Assembly: GCF_014206875.1 (NCBI RefSeq)
Contig: NZ_JACIJO010000003.1
Span: 824,660-888,659 of the forward strand
DNA length: 64,000 nucleotides
Source of the DNA: Algoriphagus iocasae
GTDB lineage: Bacteria > Bacteroidota > Bacteroidia > Cytophagales > Cyclobacteriaceae
Reading direction: 5' to 3'
The position numbers and the translations under genes are program-made. This document shows positions 42,096-51,718 of the stretch, in pieces (the stretch's first letter is position 1; every line of letters begins with the position of its first letter). The notes below the pieces were generated by a model. The model made no database searches. It was not told the origin of the DNA and saw only the letters and a program-made list of their open reading frames with translations.

Positions 42096-43479
42096 CGTTT
42101 TGTAAGGTTCGTGTAGGGAAACTATAGCTTCCGATTATCATAGCTAAAATACTAAAAACCAAACCGATAATATGTGATCCGATTTGAGGTTCAAGTTGAT
42201 CTGCTATTAAGTAAGAAATCATTCCAATGATCATTGCCAGCAAAGATCCCGTTGCTGAGGCTTTTTTCCAATACAATCCTGCCGTTAATGGAACGAACAA
42301 AGAAACTAACATCAGAATAGAAGCTCCGGCCACTAGATCATAAATATTCGATTCCATGGTAGCAATCAACGTTGCAATAATGGCTACGAAAACAATATTT
42401 GCCCGAAGGATCCAAAGTAGGTTTTTGTCTTTTAGTCTTTCACCAAACCAAGGTTTGATCAAGTTCTCAGAAATAATCGCTGCCGGAGCCAAGAGCCCAG
42501 AACTGGTGGTACTCATGATAGCAGAAATCAAAGCTCCGAAAAAGACGATCTGAATAGGCAATCCTCCATGTGCCAAAATCATGGTAGGAAGGAGCATTTG
42601 CTGATTTTCTAAATACAGCTCAGGATAAAGAACTTTGGCACCCAAAGCAATAAATAAAGGTAATAAGCCAAAGGTCAAGTAAAACCCTCCAGCCAAATAG
42701 GTGGACTGGACGGCTACTTTTTCGGATTTGGATGACATTACCCGCTGGTAAATATCCTGACTTGGGATACTTCCCAATCCCAAAATGATCCAGGCTCCAA
42801 AATAATTGATCCATGAGATGGCATCGGCATCGGGGAAGAATTGGAAACTTTCCTCAGGAGCCTGAGAAAGTATTTCTCCGATTCCGCCAGCTTCGTTTGC
42901 TACCATAATCGCCACCCAAAGAAGACCGATGACAATCATGGTAGTTTGGATAAAGTCTGTAATGGAAATGGCCCACATTCCACCAAGGAATGTATAGAAA
43001 ACCACGATTCCTGAAGAAATCAAAATACCTTCTAACAAGGTTAAATCTGTGATTGATCCCAGCACCAAACTCAAAGCGACTAGTTGTGCTGCTACGTACC
43101 CGAAATAGGCAGGAATCATAAAGATGGAAGCAAAGAACTCGATCCGTTTGCCGAAAATCCTTTTGAAAACATCACCGATTGTTAAAACTCCCATTCGGTA
43201 CATGGGACGGAGGTAAAACATTCCAAAGAGAACCAAACAGAGGGCTCCTCCAAATGGATCTTCAATAACTCCTTGTAATCCATCCTCCAAATAAACAGAA
43301 GAGGCTCCGAAAATCGTTTCGGAGCCAAACCATGTTGCAAATAATGCAGATGCGGATAGAAATAAAGGCAATGATCTGCCTGCTAAAACAAAATCATTTG
43401 AACTCTTGACGAGCCTCGTGGACCAAACGCCGATGGCTACAGTAATAGCCAGGTAAATGATGATGAATGTTAGCAGCAA
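42082..43479 (-). CDS. Sodium:solute symporter family transporter
   Basis: A 465-residue inner-membrane protein with about thirteen hydrophobic helices of the SSS (PF00474) family. The N-terminal SSNDFVLAGRSLPLFLSASALFATWFGSETIFG in two blocks is the conserved family start, and FGALISAIMSTTSSGLLAPAAIISENL near 330 contains the Ser/Thr pair used for sodium binding. The family imports sugars, amino acids, carboxylates or vitamins with sodium; the substrate is not evident. It lies 10 bases from the ABC-F gene upstream and overlaps the methyltransferase downstream by 14 bases, so the three may be one operon. Confidence 0.85.
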   Translation of the reverse strand: MLLTFIIIYLAITVAIGVWSTRLVKSSNDFVLAGRSLPLFLSASALFATWFGSETIFGASSVYLEDGLQGVIEDPFGGALCLVLFGMFYLRPMYRMGVLTIGDVFKRIFGKRIEFFASIFMIPAYFGYVAAQLVALSLVLGSITDLTLLEGILISSGIVVFYTFLGGMWAISITDFIQTTMIVIGLLWVAIMVANEAGGIGEILSQAPEESFQFFPDADAISWINYFGAWIILGLGSIPSQDIYQRVMSSKSEKVAVQSTYLAGGFYLTFGLLPLFIALGAKVLYPELYLENQQMLLPTMILAHGGLPIQIVFFGALISAIMSTTSSGLLAPAAIISENLIKPWFGERLKDKNLLWILRANIVFVAIIATLIATMESNIYDLVAGASILMLVSLFVPLTAGLYWKKASATGSLLAMIIGMISYLIADQLEPQIGSHIIGLVFSILAMIIGSYSFPTRTLQNDELS

Positions 43480-43489
43480 GGTTTAGTGC

Positions 43490-45109
43490 TTAACTATTGC
43501 CATACATTTTTTCTCTGATAGCCTTGATTTCTTCTGAATTCAAGTAATCGTCATAAGGCATTCTTCTGTCTATCGTACCATTTGGAGTAAACTCGACGAT
43601 TCTATTTGCAGAAGACTGTACAAATGCGTGGTCATAAGAAGACATGAGAACTGTTCCTGTAAAATCTACCACAGCATTGTTGAAGGCAGTAATTGATTCC
43701 AAATCCAAGTGGTTGGTAGGTTCGTCCATTACCAAAAGGTTTGGATTTTGAAGCATCATTTTAGAAATCATGCAACGAACTTTTTCACCACCGGAAAGTA
43801 CTGAAGACTTTTTCAAGGATTCTTCTCCTGTGAAAAGCATTCTTCCCAAGAAGGTTCTTACATAAGCTTCTTCCTGATTTCCGGAGAACTGTCTCAACCA
43901 TTCGATCAAAGAAATATCAGTCTTGAAATAGTCAGAGTTGTCATTTGGCAAGTAGGCTTTGTTAATGGTAACACCCCATTTAAAGCTTCCTTTTTGCGTT
44001 GGGATTTCCTCCATAATGGTTTGGAAGAATTTATTGACAGCTTGCTTTGTCTTGGATATAAAAGCGATTTTGTCTCCTTTGTCTACCATCAAATTGACAT
44101 CGGTAAAGTAAGTCACTCCATCAGCTTTCAATTCTAGGTTTTCTGACATGAAAATCTGATCTCCAGCTTCTCTTTCTGGCTTGAAAATAATACCAGGGTA
44201 CTTTCTTGAAGATGGTTGAATTTCATCCACATTCAATTTTTCAAGCATTTTCTTTCTGGAAGTAGCTTGTTTTGATTTCGCTACGTTTGCAGAGAATCGT
44301 TCGATAAATGATTGAAGTTCTTTTCTTTTATCTTCAGCTTTTTTGTTCTGATCAGAACGCTGCTTAAGAGCAAGCTGAGAAGATTCATACCAGAATGTAT
44401 AGTTACCGGAGTAAATCTTGATTTTAGAGAAGTCAATATCTACGATATGAGTAGAAACTGTATCTAAGAAGTGACGATCGTGGGAAACAACTATCACTAG
44501 GTTTTTGAAATCAATTAGGAAGTTTTCTAACCACTCGATGGTATCCGAATCCAAATCGTTGGTAGGTTCATCGAGAATCAAGATGTCAGGATTTCCGAAT
44601 AGTGCCTGTGCCAATAATACTCTTACTTTTTGATTACCTGCCAACTGGTTCATCGGTAAATAATGCAGGTCTTCTGAGATTCCCAATCCAGAAAGGAGGG
44701 AAGCAGCATCAGATTCAGCATTCCAGCCATCCATTTCAGCAAATTCAGCTTCCAATTCAGAGGCTCTTAATCCATCTTCTTCAGAAAAATCTTCCTTCAT
44801 ATAGATGGCATCTTTTTCCTCCATGATGGCATAGAGTTTTTTATGTCCCATTAGGACAGTTTTAAGAACTTCTACATCATCAAATTTGAAGTGATCCTGG
44901 CTTAAAACAGCCATTCTTTGTCCAGGAGTGATATTTACTGAACCACTGGTACTATCGATATCTCCGGAGAGAATTTTCAAAAAAGTAGATTTTCCAGCGC
45001 CATTGGCACCGATTACCCCATAGCAATTACCCGGGGTGAATTTTACACTTACTTCATCAAAAAGTGTTCTTTTTCCAAACTTGAGGGAAAGGTTATCTAC
45101 TGAAATCAT
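43490..45109 (-). CDS. ABC-F family ATPase (YbiT/Uup-like) with one degenerate ATP site
   Basis: A 539-residue cytosolic protein with two ABC domains and no membrane part, as in ABC-F proteins that act on ribosomes. Domain 1 has a consensus Walker A (GANGAGKST, 34-42) and Walker B (ILILDEPTNDLD), but a poor signature, LAGNQK near 156. Domain 2 has a consensus signature (LSGGEK near 436) and Walker B (LLVMDEPTNHLD), but its Walker A position reads ISKTKQAVNKFF without the Gly/Lys loop. The P-site-tRNA-interacting linker (about 245-305) is present and Lys-rich, with SKQATSRKKMLEK. The start is at ATG 45109. Confidence 0.9.
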   Translation of the reverse strand: MISVDNLSLKFGKRTLFDEVSVKFTPGNCYGVIGANGAGKSTFLKILSGDIDSTSGSVNITPGQRMAVLSQDHFKFDDVEVLKTVLMGHKKLYAIMEEKDAIYMKEDFSEEDGLRASELEAEFAEMDGWNAESDAASLLSGLGISEDLHYLPMNQLAGNQKVRVLLAQALFGNPDILILDEPTNDLDSDTIEWLENFLIDFKNLVIVVSHDRHFLDTVSTHIVDIDFSKIKIYSGNYTFWYESSQLALKQRSDQNKKAEDKRKELQSFIERFSANVAKSKQATSRKKMLEKLNVDEIQPSSRKYPGIIFKPEREAGDQIFMSENLELKADGVTYFTDVNLMVDKGDKIAFISKTKQAVNKFFQTIMEEIPTQKGSFKWGVTINKAYLPNDNSDYFKTDISLIEWLRQFSGNQEEAYVRTFLGRMLFTGEESLKKSSVLSGGEKVRCMISKMMLQNPNLLVMDEPTNHLDLESITAFNNAVVDFTGTVLMSSYDHAFVQSSANRIVEFTPNGTIDRRMPYDDYLNSEEIKAIREKMYGNS

Positions 45110-45272
45110 TCGGTCTTGCTTCTTTTTTTGAGCCGCAAAGATAGGAATTAAATTTTGTTGGCTAGGCTTGGAAGACTCTTTTCCTACTCGAATTCTACCG
45201 CTCCAAGAGATATTTTAAACGATTGTTTCGCAGGATGTTTATATTGAAAGATTAAAGCCCAACTGGGATTCT

Positions 45273-48200
45273 ATGCGTAAAATTTTACACGGTTTTTTAT
45301 TTCTTTTTTGTTGCCTTTGCTTCTTTCAGCAGGCTCAAGCCCAACTCTCCACTGTGGGAAAGGAGTTTTGGTTGGGTTTTATGGATAATAACAGGATTTT
45401 GCCAGACGCACCTGATCAGGCTGTCATCGTGATTTCTGCCAATGAAGATGCTGTTGGGGTAATAGAATATCGTGGTAGAACAGTGCCTTTTTCTTTGTCT
45501 CAAGGACAACAATTTACCCATATTATTCCTTCGACTGATCTGGATATGCTTCATAGAAATACTGGTCAGATCGAGAACAAAGGAATTTATATAAGTTCAA
45601 ACGGAAAAATTGCAGTCTATGCATTTAATGAACGTTTCCGTTCTGCTGATGGAACGGTTGTTTTGCCTTTGGGAGCTTTAGGGAGAGATTATTATGTCAC
45701 TTCTCATTATGAGTTTCTAACTACTCCCGTTTCCTTTGATGCAAATAATAATGATGAAAGCCAGCTGCTAGTAGTGGCAACAGAAGATGATACGGAAGTG
45801 GAGATCACTACCTCTGTCAATTCTTACGGTGGGCAAATTGCCCAAATTCCATTTACTATTACCCTAAATCGAGGGCAGAGTTATCAATTAAAAGCAAAAG
45901 CAGATTTAACCGGGACAAGAGTTCGGGTGCTTGATGAAAACTCGGATAACTGTAAGAAAATTGCTGTTTTCGGAGGAAATAAATGGACCACAGTCGGGGA
46001 TTGTGGTGGTGCTCCTGATAATTTATTTCAGCAAACATATCCAACTAGCAGTTGGGGAACTTCCTTTGTCCATGTGGCTCTTGCAGGGAGAACATCCGGG
46101 GAACTCGTAAAAGTGCTCGCTTCGGAGGATAATACCCAGGTAACTGTTGCGGGACAAAACAGGGGTACTATCAATGCTGGCGAGTATTTGACCTTAGAGT
46201 TTGGCGTGGATCAATCCGCCAAAATTGAAACATCCAAACCAAGTAGCGTTACCGTATTTTCTAAAAGTCAGGAATGTAATAATCCAGGAGACGCAAACTT
46301 TCAAAATGGAGATCCATTTATGATTTCTTACAGTCCCAGTGAGCAATTGCTAAAAGAAATCCGGTTTAATGCTTTAAACCTTCCATCTATTGTCAACCAT
46401 TATTTGAATTTGGTGGTAAAGAAGGGAACAGAGAACCTTACGATTTTAGACGGGCAAAACTTGGGTAATCGATTTTCTCCTGTTCCTGGTGATCCTAATT
46501 TTTCATTTGCTAGGATTATAATTCCAGAGGGAGTTCATCAATTAACAAATTCCGAAGGTTTTATAGGGTATGTATATGGATTTGGGTTTTTAGAATCCTA
46601 TGGTTTCGCAGTGGGAGCAGCTCTGGATAACTTGAATTTTGAGACGGAAGCTTCTTATGATTTTGAAGTGGAAGGAGATCAAGTTGCCTGTTTAAATCAA
46701 GAAGGAACTTGGTTGATCAACTCAGAAAATCCGAATTACACCTATTTTGAATGGGATTTTGGTGATGGGTCTGATGTGAAAATTGGGAAGGAGGTTCAAC
46801 AGATTTATGAAAAGCCAGGTATCTATGAGGTTTTGGTGAAAGCTTCGATAAGTCCCAATTCTTGTGAGGAGCAAGAAGAAATCACTTTTGAAGTAGAGGT
46901 TGTCGAACTGGAAGGTGATTTTGAAATACTGGGTTTAACCAGTGTATGTCCTGATGTGGAGGAATTGATTTATAAGCTAAATGATACAGCTGGGATTGCT
47001 AAAATTGATTTCTCAGTAATCGGGGGAGAGATCGTTGAAAATTATGGTGATTCTGTTTTGGTGAACTGGGGACCAACCAATCCATCTGCTCAAATAATTG
47101 CTGTTCCTTTTACCTCCAATGGTTGTCCAGCTGATTCGATCAAACTGGATGTGACCATCAACTTACAGTTGGTAGCGGAAATCCCAACAGGCTCAGAACA
47201 GGTTTGTTTTGATCCGGAAATCACTCATTTGTATTCTGTGCCTGAAGTGATTCCTGGTAGGAAATACGATTGGAATATTTCTGGAGGAACCATCATTGGC
47301 AATCCAGAAGAAGGAACTGTTGAAGTGAGTTGGGATCAACCTGGTGTCGAAGGTGAGATAAACTATACTGTATCCAGCATAATCGATCAATCCTGCTCTG
47401 GGGATTCTCCTCCTTTGAAAGTAAAGGTCTCGGAGTTATTTGAAATCAAAATGAAGCGATTGGAGTCCGGAACCTGCTTTGGTGGTAGCTCTGGAGAAAT
47501 TGAACTTGAAATTATCGGTGGGGTGGAGCCTTTTGAAATCAAATGGGAACATGATCCTACTTTGAAATCCTTGAACGCTACTGGTTTAAAAGCCGGTTTA
47601 TATACTGTTGAGGTTTTAGATCAAAATGGATGCGTGGCTAGAATGGAAGAAATTGAAATTGAGGAGCCTGCAAAATTGGAAGTAGTTTCAATTTCTACTG
47701 AAGGAACAAGCTGCTATGGAAAAGAAGACGGTACTTTGAATTTGATTCTTACAGGAGGAGTTGCTCCCTACTCATTTGATTTTGAAGGGAATCAAACATT
47801 TTCTGGGGTTTTGGATTACAAAGACATGGCTCAGGGAGTTTATGACTGGGAAATTGTGGATTCTAATGGATGCGTTTTGCCTATAAGTTTTGAAATAACA
47901 TCTCCACCTGCTGTGGAGGTGGAAGTTAGGCTAGAAAAGCCTGCTTGCCCAGGTGGGAGTAATGGTGAGTTATTCGCATTTCCGGAAGGTGGCGCTGAAC
48001 CCTATATTTATTCTTGGGAGGATCCTTTGGGGGTTGGAAATCAATTGATTGGAGTGCCAAAAGGAAATTATAATATATCTGTAACAGATAGTCAGGGTTG
48101 TATCAGTTTGGGAGTAGGAATTGTAAAAGAAGTAGCGCCAGAAGTGAGAATGCCAACGGGATTTGTTACAGGAAATGAAGAGGAGTTGTTTATGGGAGTT

Positions 48201-48404
48201 TCAAACTGTGAGATTCAGTTTGAGCTTTGGATTTTTAACCGATGGGGGCAATTGATTTATTCAGGGCCTTCAGGTTGGGATGGTTCAGTTTCAGGAGAAT
48301 TAGCACCTACTGGATCCTATACTTATTTAATTCAATATTCATTTCCTTTGGATGGGGAAATGACCACATTAGAAAAACGAGGAGCATTTGCATTGATAAG
48401 ATGA
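45273..48404 (+). CDS. Large secreted T9SS cargo with IgGFc-binding-like, PKD and SprB-type repeats (paralog 1)
   Basis: A 1043-residue extracellular protein. A Sec signal peptide covers residues 1-23 (MRKILHGFLFLFCCLCFFQQ...). Residues about 30-460 resemble the IgGFc-binding N-terminal domain (GKEFWLGFMDN, YYVTSHYEF, VAVFGGNKWTTVGDCGG-like blocks). A PKD domain follows near 470-560 (FEWDFGDGSD). Another beta-sandwich pair leads to three SprB-like repeats of about 75 residues, each starting with a Cys and Gly-rich segment (CFGGSSGEIELEIIGGVEPF, CYGKEDGTLNLILTGGVAPY, CPGGSNGELFAFPEGGAEPY). The C-terminal FNRWGQLIYSGPSGWDG...PTGSYTY is the gliding-motility/T9SS type B sorting domain. Adhesion or motility roles are likely but unproven. 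Confidence 0.88.
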   Translation: MRKILHGFLFLFCCLCFFQQAQAQLSTVGKEFWLGFMDNNRILPDAPDQAVIVISANEDAVGVIEYRGRTVPFSLSQGQQFTHIIPSTDLDMLHRNTGQIENKGIYISSNGKIAVYAFNERFRSADGTVVLPLGALGRDYYVTSHYEFLTTPVSFDANNNDESQLLVVATEDDTEVEITTSVNSYGGQIAQIPFTITLNRGQSYQLKAKADLTGTRVRVLDENSDNCKKIAVFGGNKWTTVGDCGGAPDNLFQQTYPTSSWGTSFVHVALAGRTSGELVKVLASEDNTQVTVAGQNRGTINAGEYLTLEFGVDQSAKIETSKPSSVTVFSKSQECNNPGDANFQNGDPFMISYSPSEQLLKEIRFNALNLPSIVNHYLNLVVKKGTENLTILDGQNLGNRFSPVPGDPNFSFARIIIPEGVHQLTNSEGFIGYVYGFGFLESYGFAVGAALDNLNFETEASYDFEVEGDQVACLNQEGTWLINSENPNYTYFEWDFGDGSDVKIGKEVQQIYEKPGIYEVLVKASISPNSCEEQEEITFEVEVVELEGDFEILGLTSVCPDVEELIYKLNDTAGIAKIDFSVIGGEIVENYGDSVLVNWGPTNPSAQIIAVPFTSNGCPADSIKLDVTINLQLVAEIPTGSEQVCFDPEITHLYSVPEVIPGRKYDWNISGGTIIGNPEEGTVEVSWDQPGVEGEINYTVSSIIDQSCSGDSPPLKVKVSELFEIKMKRLESGTCFGGSSGEIELEIIGGVEPFEIKWEHDPTLKSLNATGLKAGLYTVEVLDQNGCVARMEEIEIEEPAKLEVVSISTEGTSCYGKEDGTLNLILTGGVAPYSFDFEGNQTFSGVLDYKDMAQGVYDWEIVDSNGCVLPISFEITSPPAVEVEVRLEKPACPGGSNGELFAFPEGGAEPYIYSWEDPLGVGNQLIGVPKGNYNISVTDSQGCISLGVGIVKEVAPEVRMPTGFVTGNEEELFMGVSNCEIQFELWIFNRWGQLIYSGPSGWDGSVSGELAPTGSYTYLIQYSFPLDGEMTTLEKRGAFALIR

Positions 48405-48414
48405 GTTGAAAAGA

Positions 48415-51400
48415 ATGAAAGAATTGAGGTTTCGGAAAGTCTTATTAGCAATGCTGACACTATTTTTTGTGAGCTTCCATTCTTTTGCCCAATTGAGTAC
48501 TATCGGAAAGGAATTTTACGTGGGTTTCATGGAAAATTACCGAAGAGACAATCAACCGGATGTGGCAGTCATCATTATCTCTGCAAATGAAGATAGTGAA
48601 GGTTTTATCCAGGCTGGCAACATTAACATCCCATTTTCTATTCAGGCAGGAGAGCAATTTGTTCATGAGTTTGGAGGTGAATTTATCCATCGTACTTCAG
48701 GAGAAAAAGAGAAAAAAAGCATTTACATCAATTCAAGTGGTGAAATAGCTGTCCATGCATTTAATCATCGACAGCGAAGTGGTGACGGCACAGTGATCTT
48801 ACCAATCAATTCACTTGGCAAAGATTATTATGTGACAGCTCATGCAGATGTTTTTGGAGCTGGGCAAGATCCTGGGGGGAATAATAATTTTGAAAGTACC
48901 CTACTTGTGGTAGCTGTAGAAGATAATACTCAGCTGGAAATCATTGCTTCTTCAGGGACCGTTCACACAGTTCCGGCTAATGCCCCTATGAACATTACCC
49001 TGAATGCTGGGGAAAGTTATCAGGTGAAAGCAATAGGTGATTTGACCGGTTCGAGAGTGAGAGTTCTGAATGGAACAGATGGGGACTGTAAAAATGTGGC
49101 TGTTTTTGGTGGAAATAAACTGACCAGCGTTGGAGATTGCGGTACGACTGGGGATCATTTGTTTCAGCAGACATACCCGATCAAAGCATGGGGAAAATCA
49201 TACATTCATGTCCCCTTGGCTGATAGATCTTCAGGGGAAATAGTCAAAGTTTTGGCTTATGAAAATGGAACTGATGTAAGAGTTAATGGAAATTCAGTCG
49301 GTACACTGAATGCTGGGAAGTTTCTGAAATTGGAATTCGGTACTGATGAAGTGGTTTCCATAGAAACCTCAAAACCAACTGCGGTCACAGGCTTAGCAAA
49401 AAGCCAGGCCTGCAACGCAAAAAGCACTGCTTATACAGCTCTTGGTGATCCTGCGATGATTACCTATAGCGCAAACGAACAAAGATTAAAATCCCTTGTT
49501 TTCTCTTCGGCTCCAGAAACAGAAATAGAAAGGCATTTTGTCAATCTGATCGTGCCTAGTGGATTTGCAGATCAAACGATTTTAAATGGACAAAATGTAG
49601 GTTTGAATTTCAAGCCTGTTCCGGGAAATTCCGGCTTTGAATATGCCCAGATTGAAGTACAGGGAGGTGTCAATTCAGTTTCTAATCCCGAAGGATTTAT
49701 TGGCTATGCCTATGGATCAGGCTTTATCGAATCTTATGGTTATGCCATGGGAGCAAGTTTGGAAAATGTCCAATTTGAAACGGAGACGACGTATGAATTT
49801 GAGGTGGAGGGAGAGAAGGTAGCTTGCTATAATAAAGAAGGTGTTTGGAAAATAATACCTGATGTCCCAAAATTCACCTCCTTTACTTGGGATTTTGGGG
49901 ATGAAACCGATCTTCAAGAAGGACAGGAAGTAGCACATACTTTTACAGATGAAGGGATTTTTGAGGTTTTGGTAATTGCATCTACGGGAGATGGAAGTTG
50001 TGATAGTGAAGAAGAATTCACTTTTGAAGTGGAGGTCAAAAAAATTGAAGGGGAATTGATCGGACCAAGTGCTGTTTGTCCAAATGAGGATGAAGTCACT
50101 TATACTTTTACTAAAACGAAAAACTTTGAAAAGGTAATTTGGGAAGTGGAAAATGGTACCGAATTGGTCAGCACCGATTCCACCATAACCATCAAATGGG
50201 ATCAACCTACTTCCAATGGTTTTGTCAGGGCAATTCCACTTGCAGAAAATGGCTGTGATGGTGAAATCCAAGAGATTCAAGTGATTATTTCAGATAATTA
50301 TGAGCCTGATTTGCCTTTAGGTCCTGATGGAATATGTGGGATTCAATCGATGGGATTGGATTATGAAGTTCCTTTTCCTTCAGAGCGAAATCAATACAAT
50401 TGGGTAGTTACCGGGGGGTCAATATCTCAAGGACAAGGAACAGAAAAGGTTTCCGTTGTTTGGGATTTTGATGCTTCAGAGAGGAGTATATTCTATGAAT
50501 CAACCTCAAAAGACAATGCATTATGCTCAGGATCATCAGAAATCTTAGAGGTGGCTATTTTTTCGGAGTTTAAGCTGGAACTTATGGATAAGCTGTCACC
50601 GGCTTGCCCAAGTGAAACTAACGGCATTATAAAAATTGAGCCATCAGGAGGTTCGGGATGGTATGAAGTAAAATGGTCCCATGATCCTAATCTTGAATCT
50701 TATTCAGCCTTTGGATTATCATCAGGTACTTATGAGGTGACAGTTGTCGATTTATCTGGTTGTGGAGAAGAAACTTTATCTATTTCACTTGATGATTTAG
50801 ATCCCATAGAAGTTGTAGGAACGATAATTTCTGAGGATGTGAGTTGCTCCGACCAAACTGATGGCTCATATCGAGTGAAAGTAGTAGGAGGTACTGCCCC
50901 GTATGAAGTGGAAGGAATGGACTCTAAATGGGATGGAGAATTTCTTCAGGTTTCTGGGGTAGCAAAAGGAGTTTTTTCGCACAGCATAGTTGATTCACGA
51001 GGATGTAGTTTGATTTATGAGGGTGAAATCAAAGGACCCGATCCATTGGAACTTTCATTTATTGAGGAAAACCCAGGTTGCCCAGGCGGAGCAGATGGTG
51101 TTTTAGAAGTAAAGGTTCAAGGAGGAACAGGACCTTACTCGATTGTTTGGGAAAATGGATTGACTGGAAGTAAAATTTCCGGTTTGTCATCGGGAGAATT
51201 TTCAGTTTCTGTTACTGATGCAAATGGCTGTGAAGTTTCCGGAGTTGGGAAAGTCAGCGAATCCAAGCCCCAAGTAAGAATGCCAACTGGCTTTAATCCT
51301 GTACGAAGTAATTATGAGCCAATTACAAATTGTTCAATTACCTATCAATTGTTTATTTGGGATCGTTGGGGCCAATTGATTTATTCAGGTTCGGAAGGAT

Positions 51401-51528
51401 GGAACGGACAATTTAGAGGTGGATCTTTACCTACAGGAACCTATACTTATAAAATCGATTATGAATATCCTTTGGAAGGCAATGTAGGTAGGGATTCTAA
51501 AACGGGGACTTTTACTTTAGTCCAGTGA
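48415..51528 (+). CDS. Large secreted T9SS cargo, tandem paralog 2
   Basis: About 1037 residues from the ATG at 48415 (an in-frame TTG at 48406 would add three). The layout repeats that of the gene upstream: signal peptide (LLAMLTLFFVSFHSFAQ), IgGFc-binding-like domain (GKEFYVGFMENYRR, YYVTAHADV, NVAVFGGNKLTSVGDCG), PKD (FTWDFGDETD), three SprB-like repeats (CPSETNGIIKIEPSGGSGWY, CSDQTDGSYRVKVVGGTAPY, CPGGADGVLEVKVQGGTGPY) and the type B C-terminus (WDRWGQLIYSGSEGWNG...PTGTYTYKIDY). It begins 10 bases after the stop of paralog 1 with no separate promoter visible, so both are one transcript. The two copies have diverged throughout, so the duplication is not recent. Confidence 0.88.
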   Translation: MKELRFRKVLLAMLTLFFVSFHSFAQLSTIGKEFYVGFMENYRRDNQPDVAVIIISANEDSEGFIQAGNINIPFSIQAGEQFVHEFGGEFIHRTSGEKEKKSIYINSSGEIAVHAFNHRQRSGDGTVILPINSLGKDYYVTAHADVFGAGQDPGGNNNFESTLLVVAVEDNTQLEIIASSGTVHTVPANAPMNITLNAGESYQVKAIGDLTGSRVRVLNGTDGDCKNVAVFGGNKLTSVGDCGTTGDHLFQQTYPIKAWGKSYIHVPLADRSSGEIVKVLAYENGTDVRVNGNSVGTLNAGKFLKLEFGTDEVVSIETSKPTAVTGLAKSQACNAKSTAYTALGDPAMITYSANEQRLKSLVFSSAPETEIERHFVNLIVPSGFADQTILNGQNVGLNFKPVPGNSGFEYAQIEVQGGVNSVSNPEGFIGYAYGSGFIESYGYAMGASLENVQFETETTYEFEVEGEKVACYNKEGVWKIIPDVPKFTSFTWDFGDETDLQEGQEVAHTFTDEGIFEVLVIASTGDGSCDSEEEFTFEVEVKKIEGELIGPSAVCPNEDEVTYTFTKTKNFEKVIWEVENGTELVSTDSTITIKWDQPTSNGFVRAIPLAENGCDGEIQEIQVIISDNYEPDLPLGPDGICGIQSMGLDYEVPFPSERNQYNWVVTGGSISQGQGTEKVSVVWDFDASERSIFYESTSKDNALCSGSSEILEVAIFSEFKLELMDKLSPACPSETNGIIKIEPSGGSGWYEVKWSHDPNLESYSAFGLSSGTYEVTVVDLSGCGEETLSISLDDLDPIEVVGTIISEDVSCSDQTDGSYRVKVVGGTAPYEVEGMDSKWDGEFLQVSGVAKGVFSHSIVDSRGCSLIYEGEIKGPDPLELSFIEENPGCPGGADGVLEVKVQGGTGPYSIVWENGLTGSKISGLSSGEFSVSVTDANGCEVSGVGKVSESKPQVRMPTGFNPVRSNYEPITNCSITYQLFIWDRWGQLIYSGSEGWNGQFRGGSLPTGTYTYKIDYEYPLEGNVGRDSKTGTFTLVQ

Positions 51529-51718
51529 TTTTTAAATAATGTTGGTCAATTTCCCCAGTTTTGGATAGTTTTACCTCCTTAAATTTTTGATGATATGAAA
51601 TCAGGAATAAGTGATTTCGTTATTTAATTCAATGATTATTTAAAATGGGGGAATTCTTAATTACTAGCTTTTGATTTTTAGCATTTGAGAGGAAACTCCA
51701 CAATTTATTTATAAGTAC

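Noticed and set aside
49717..50280. 187-codon open frame antisense to the second secreted protein gene
   Set aside because: It is in the shadow of a long, well-supported gene, has no recognisable domain and no promoter.
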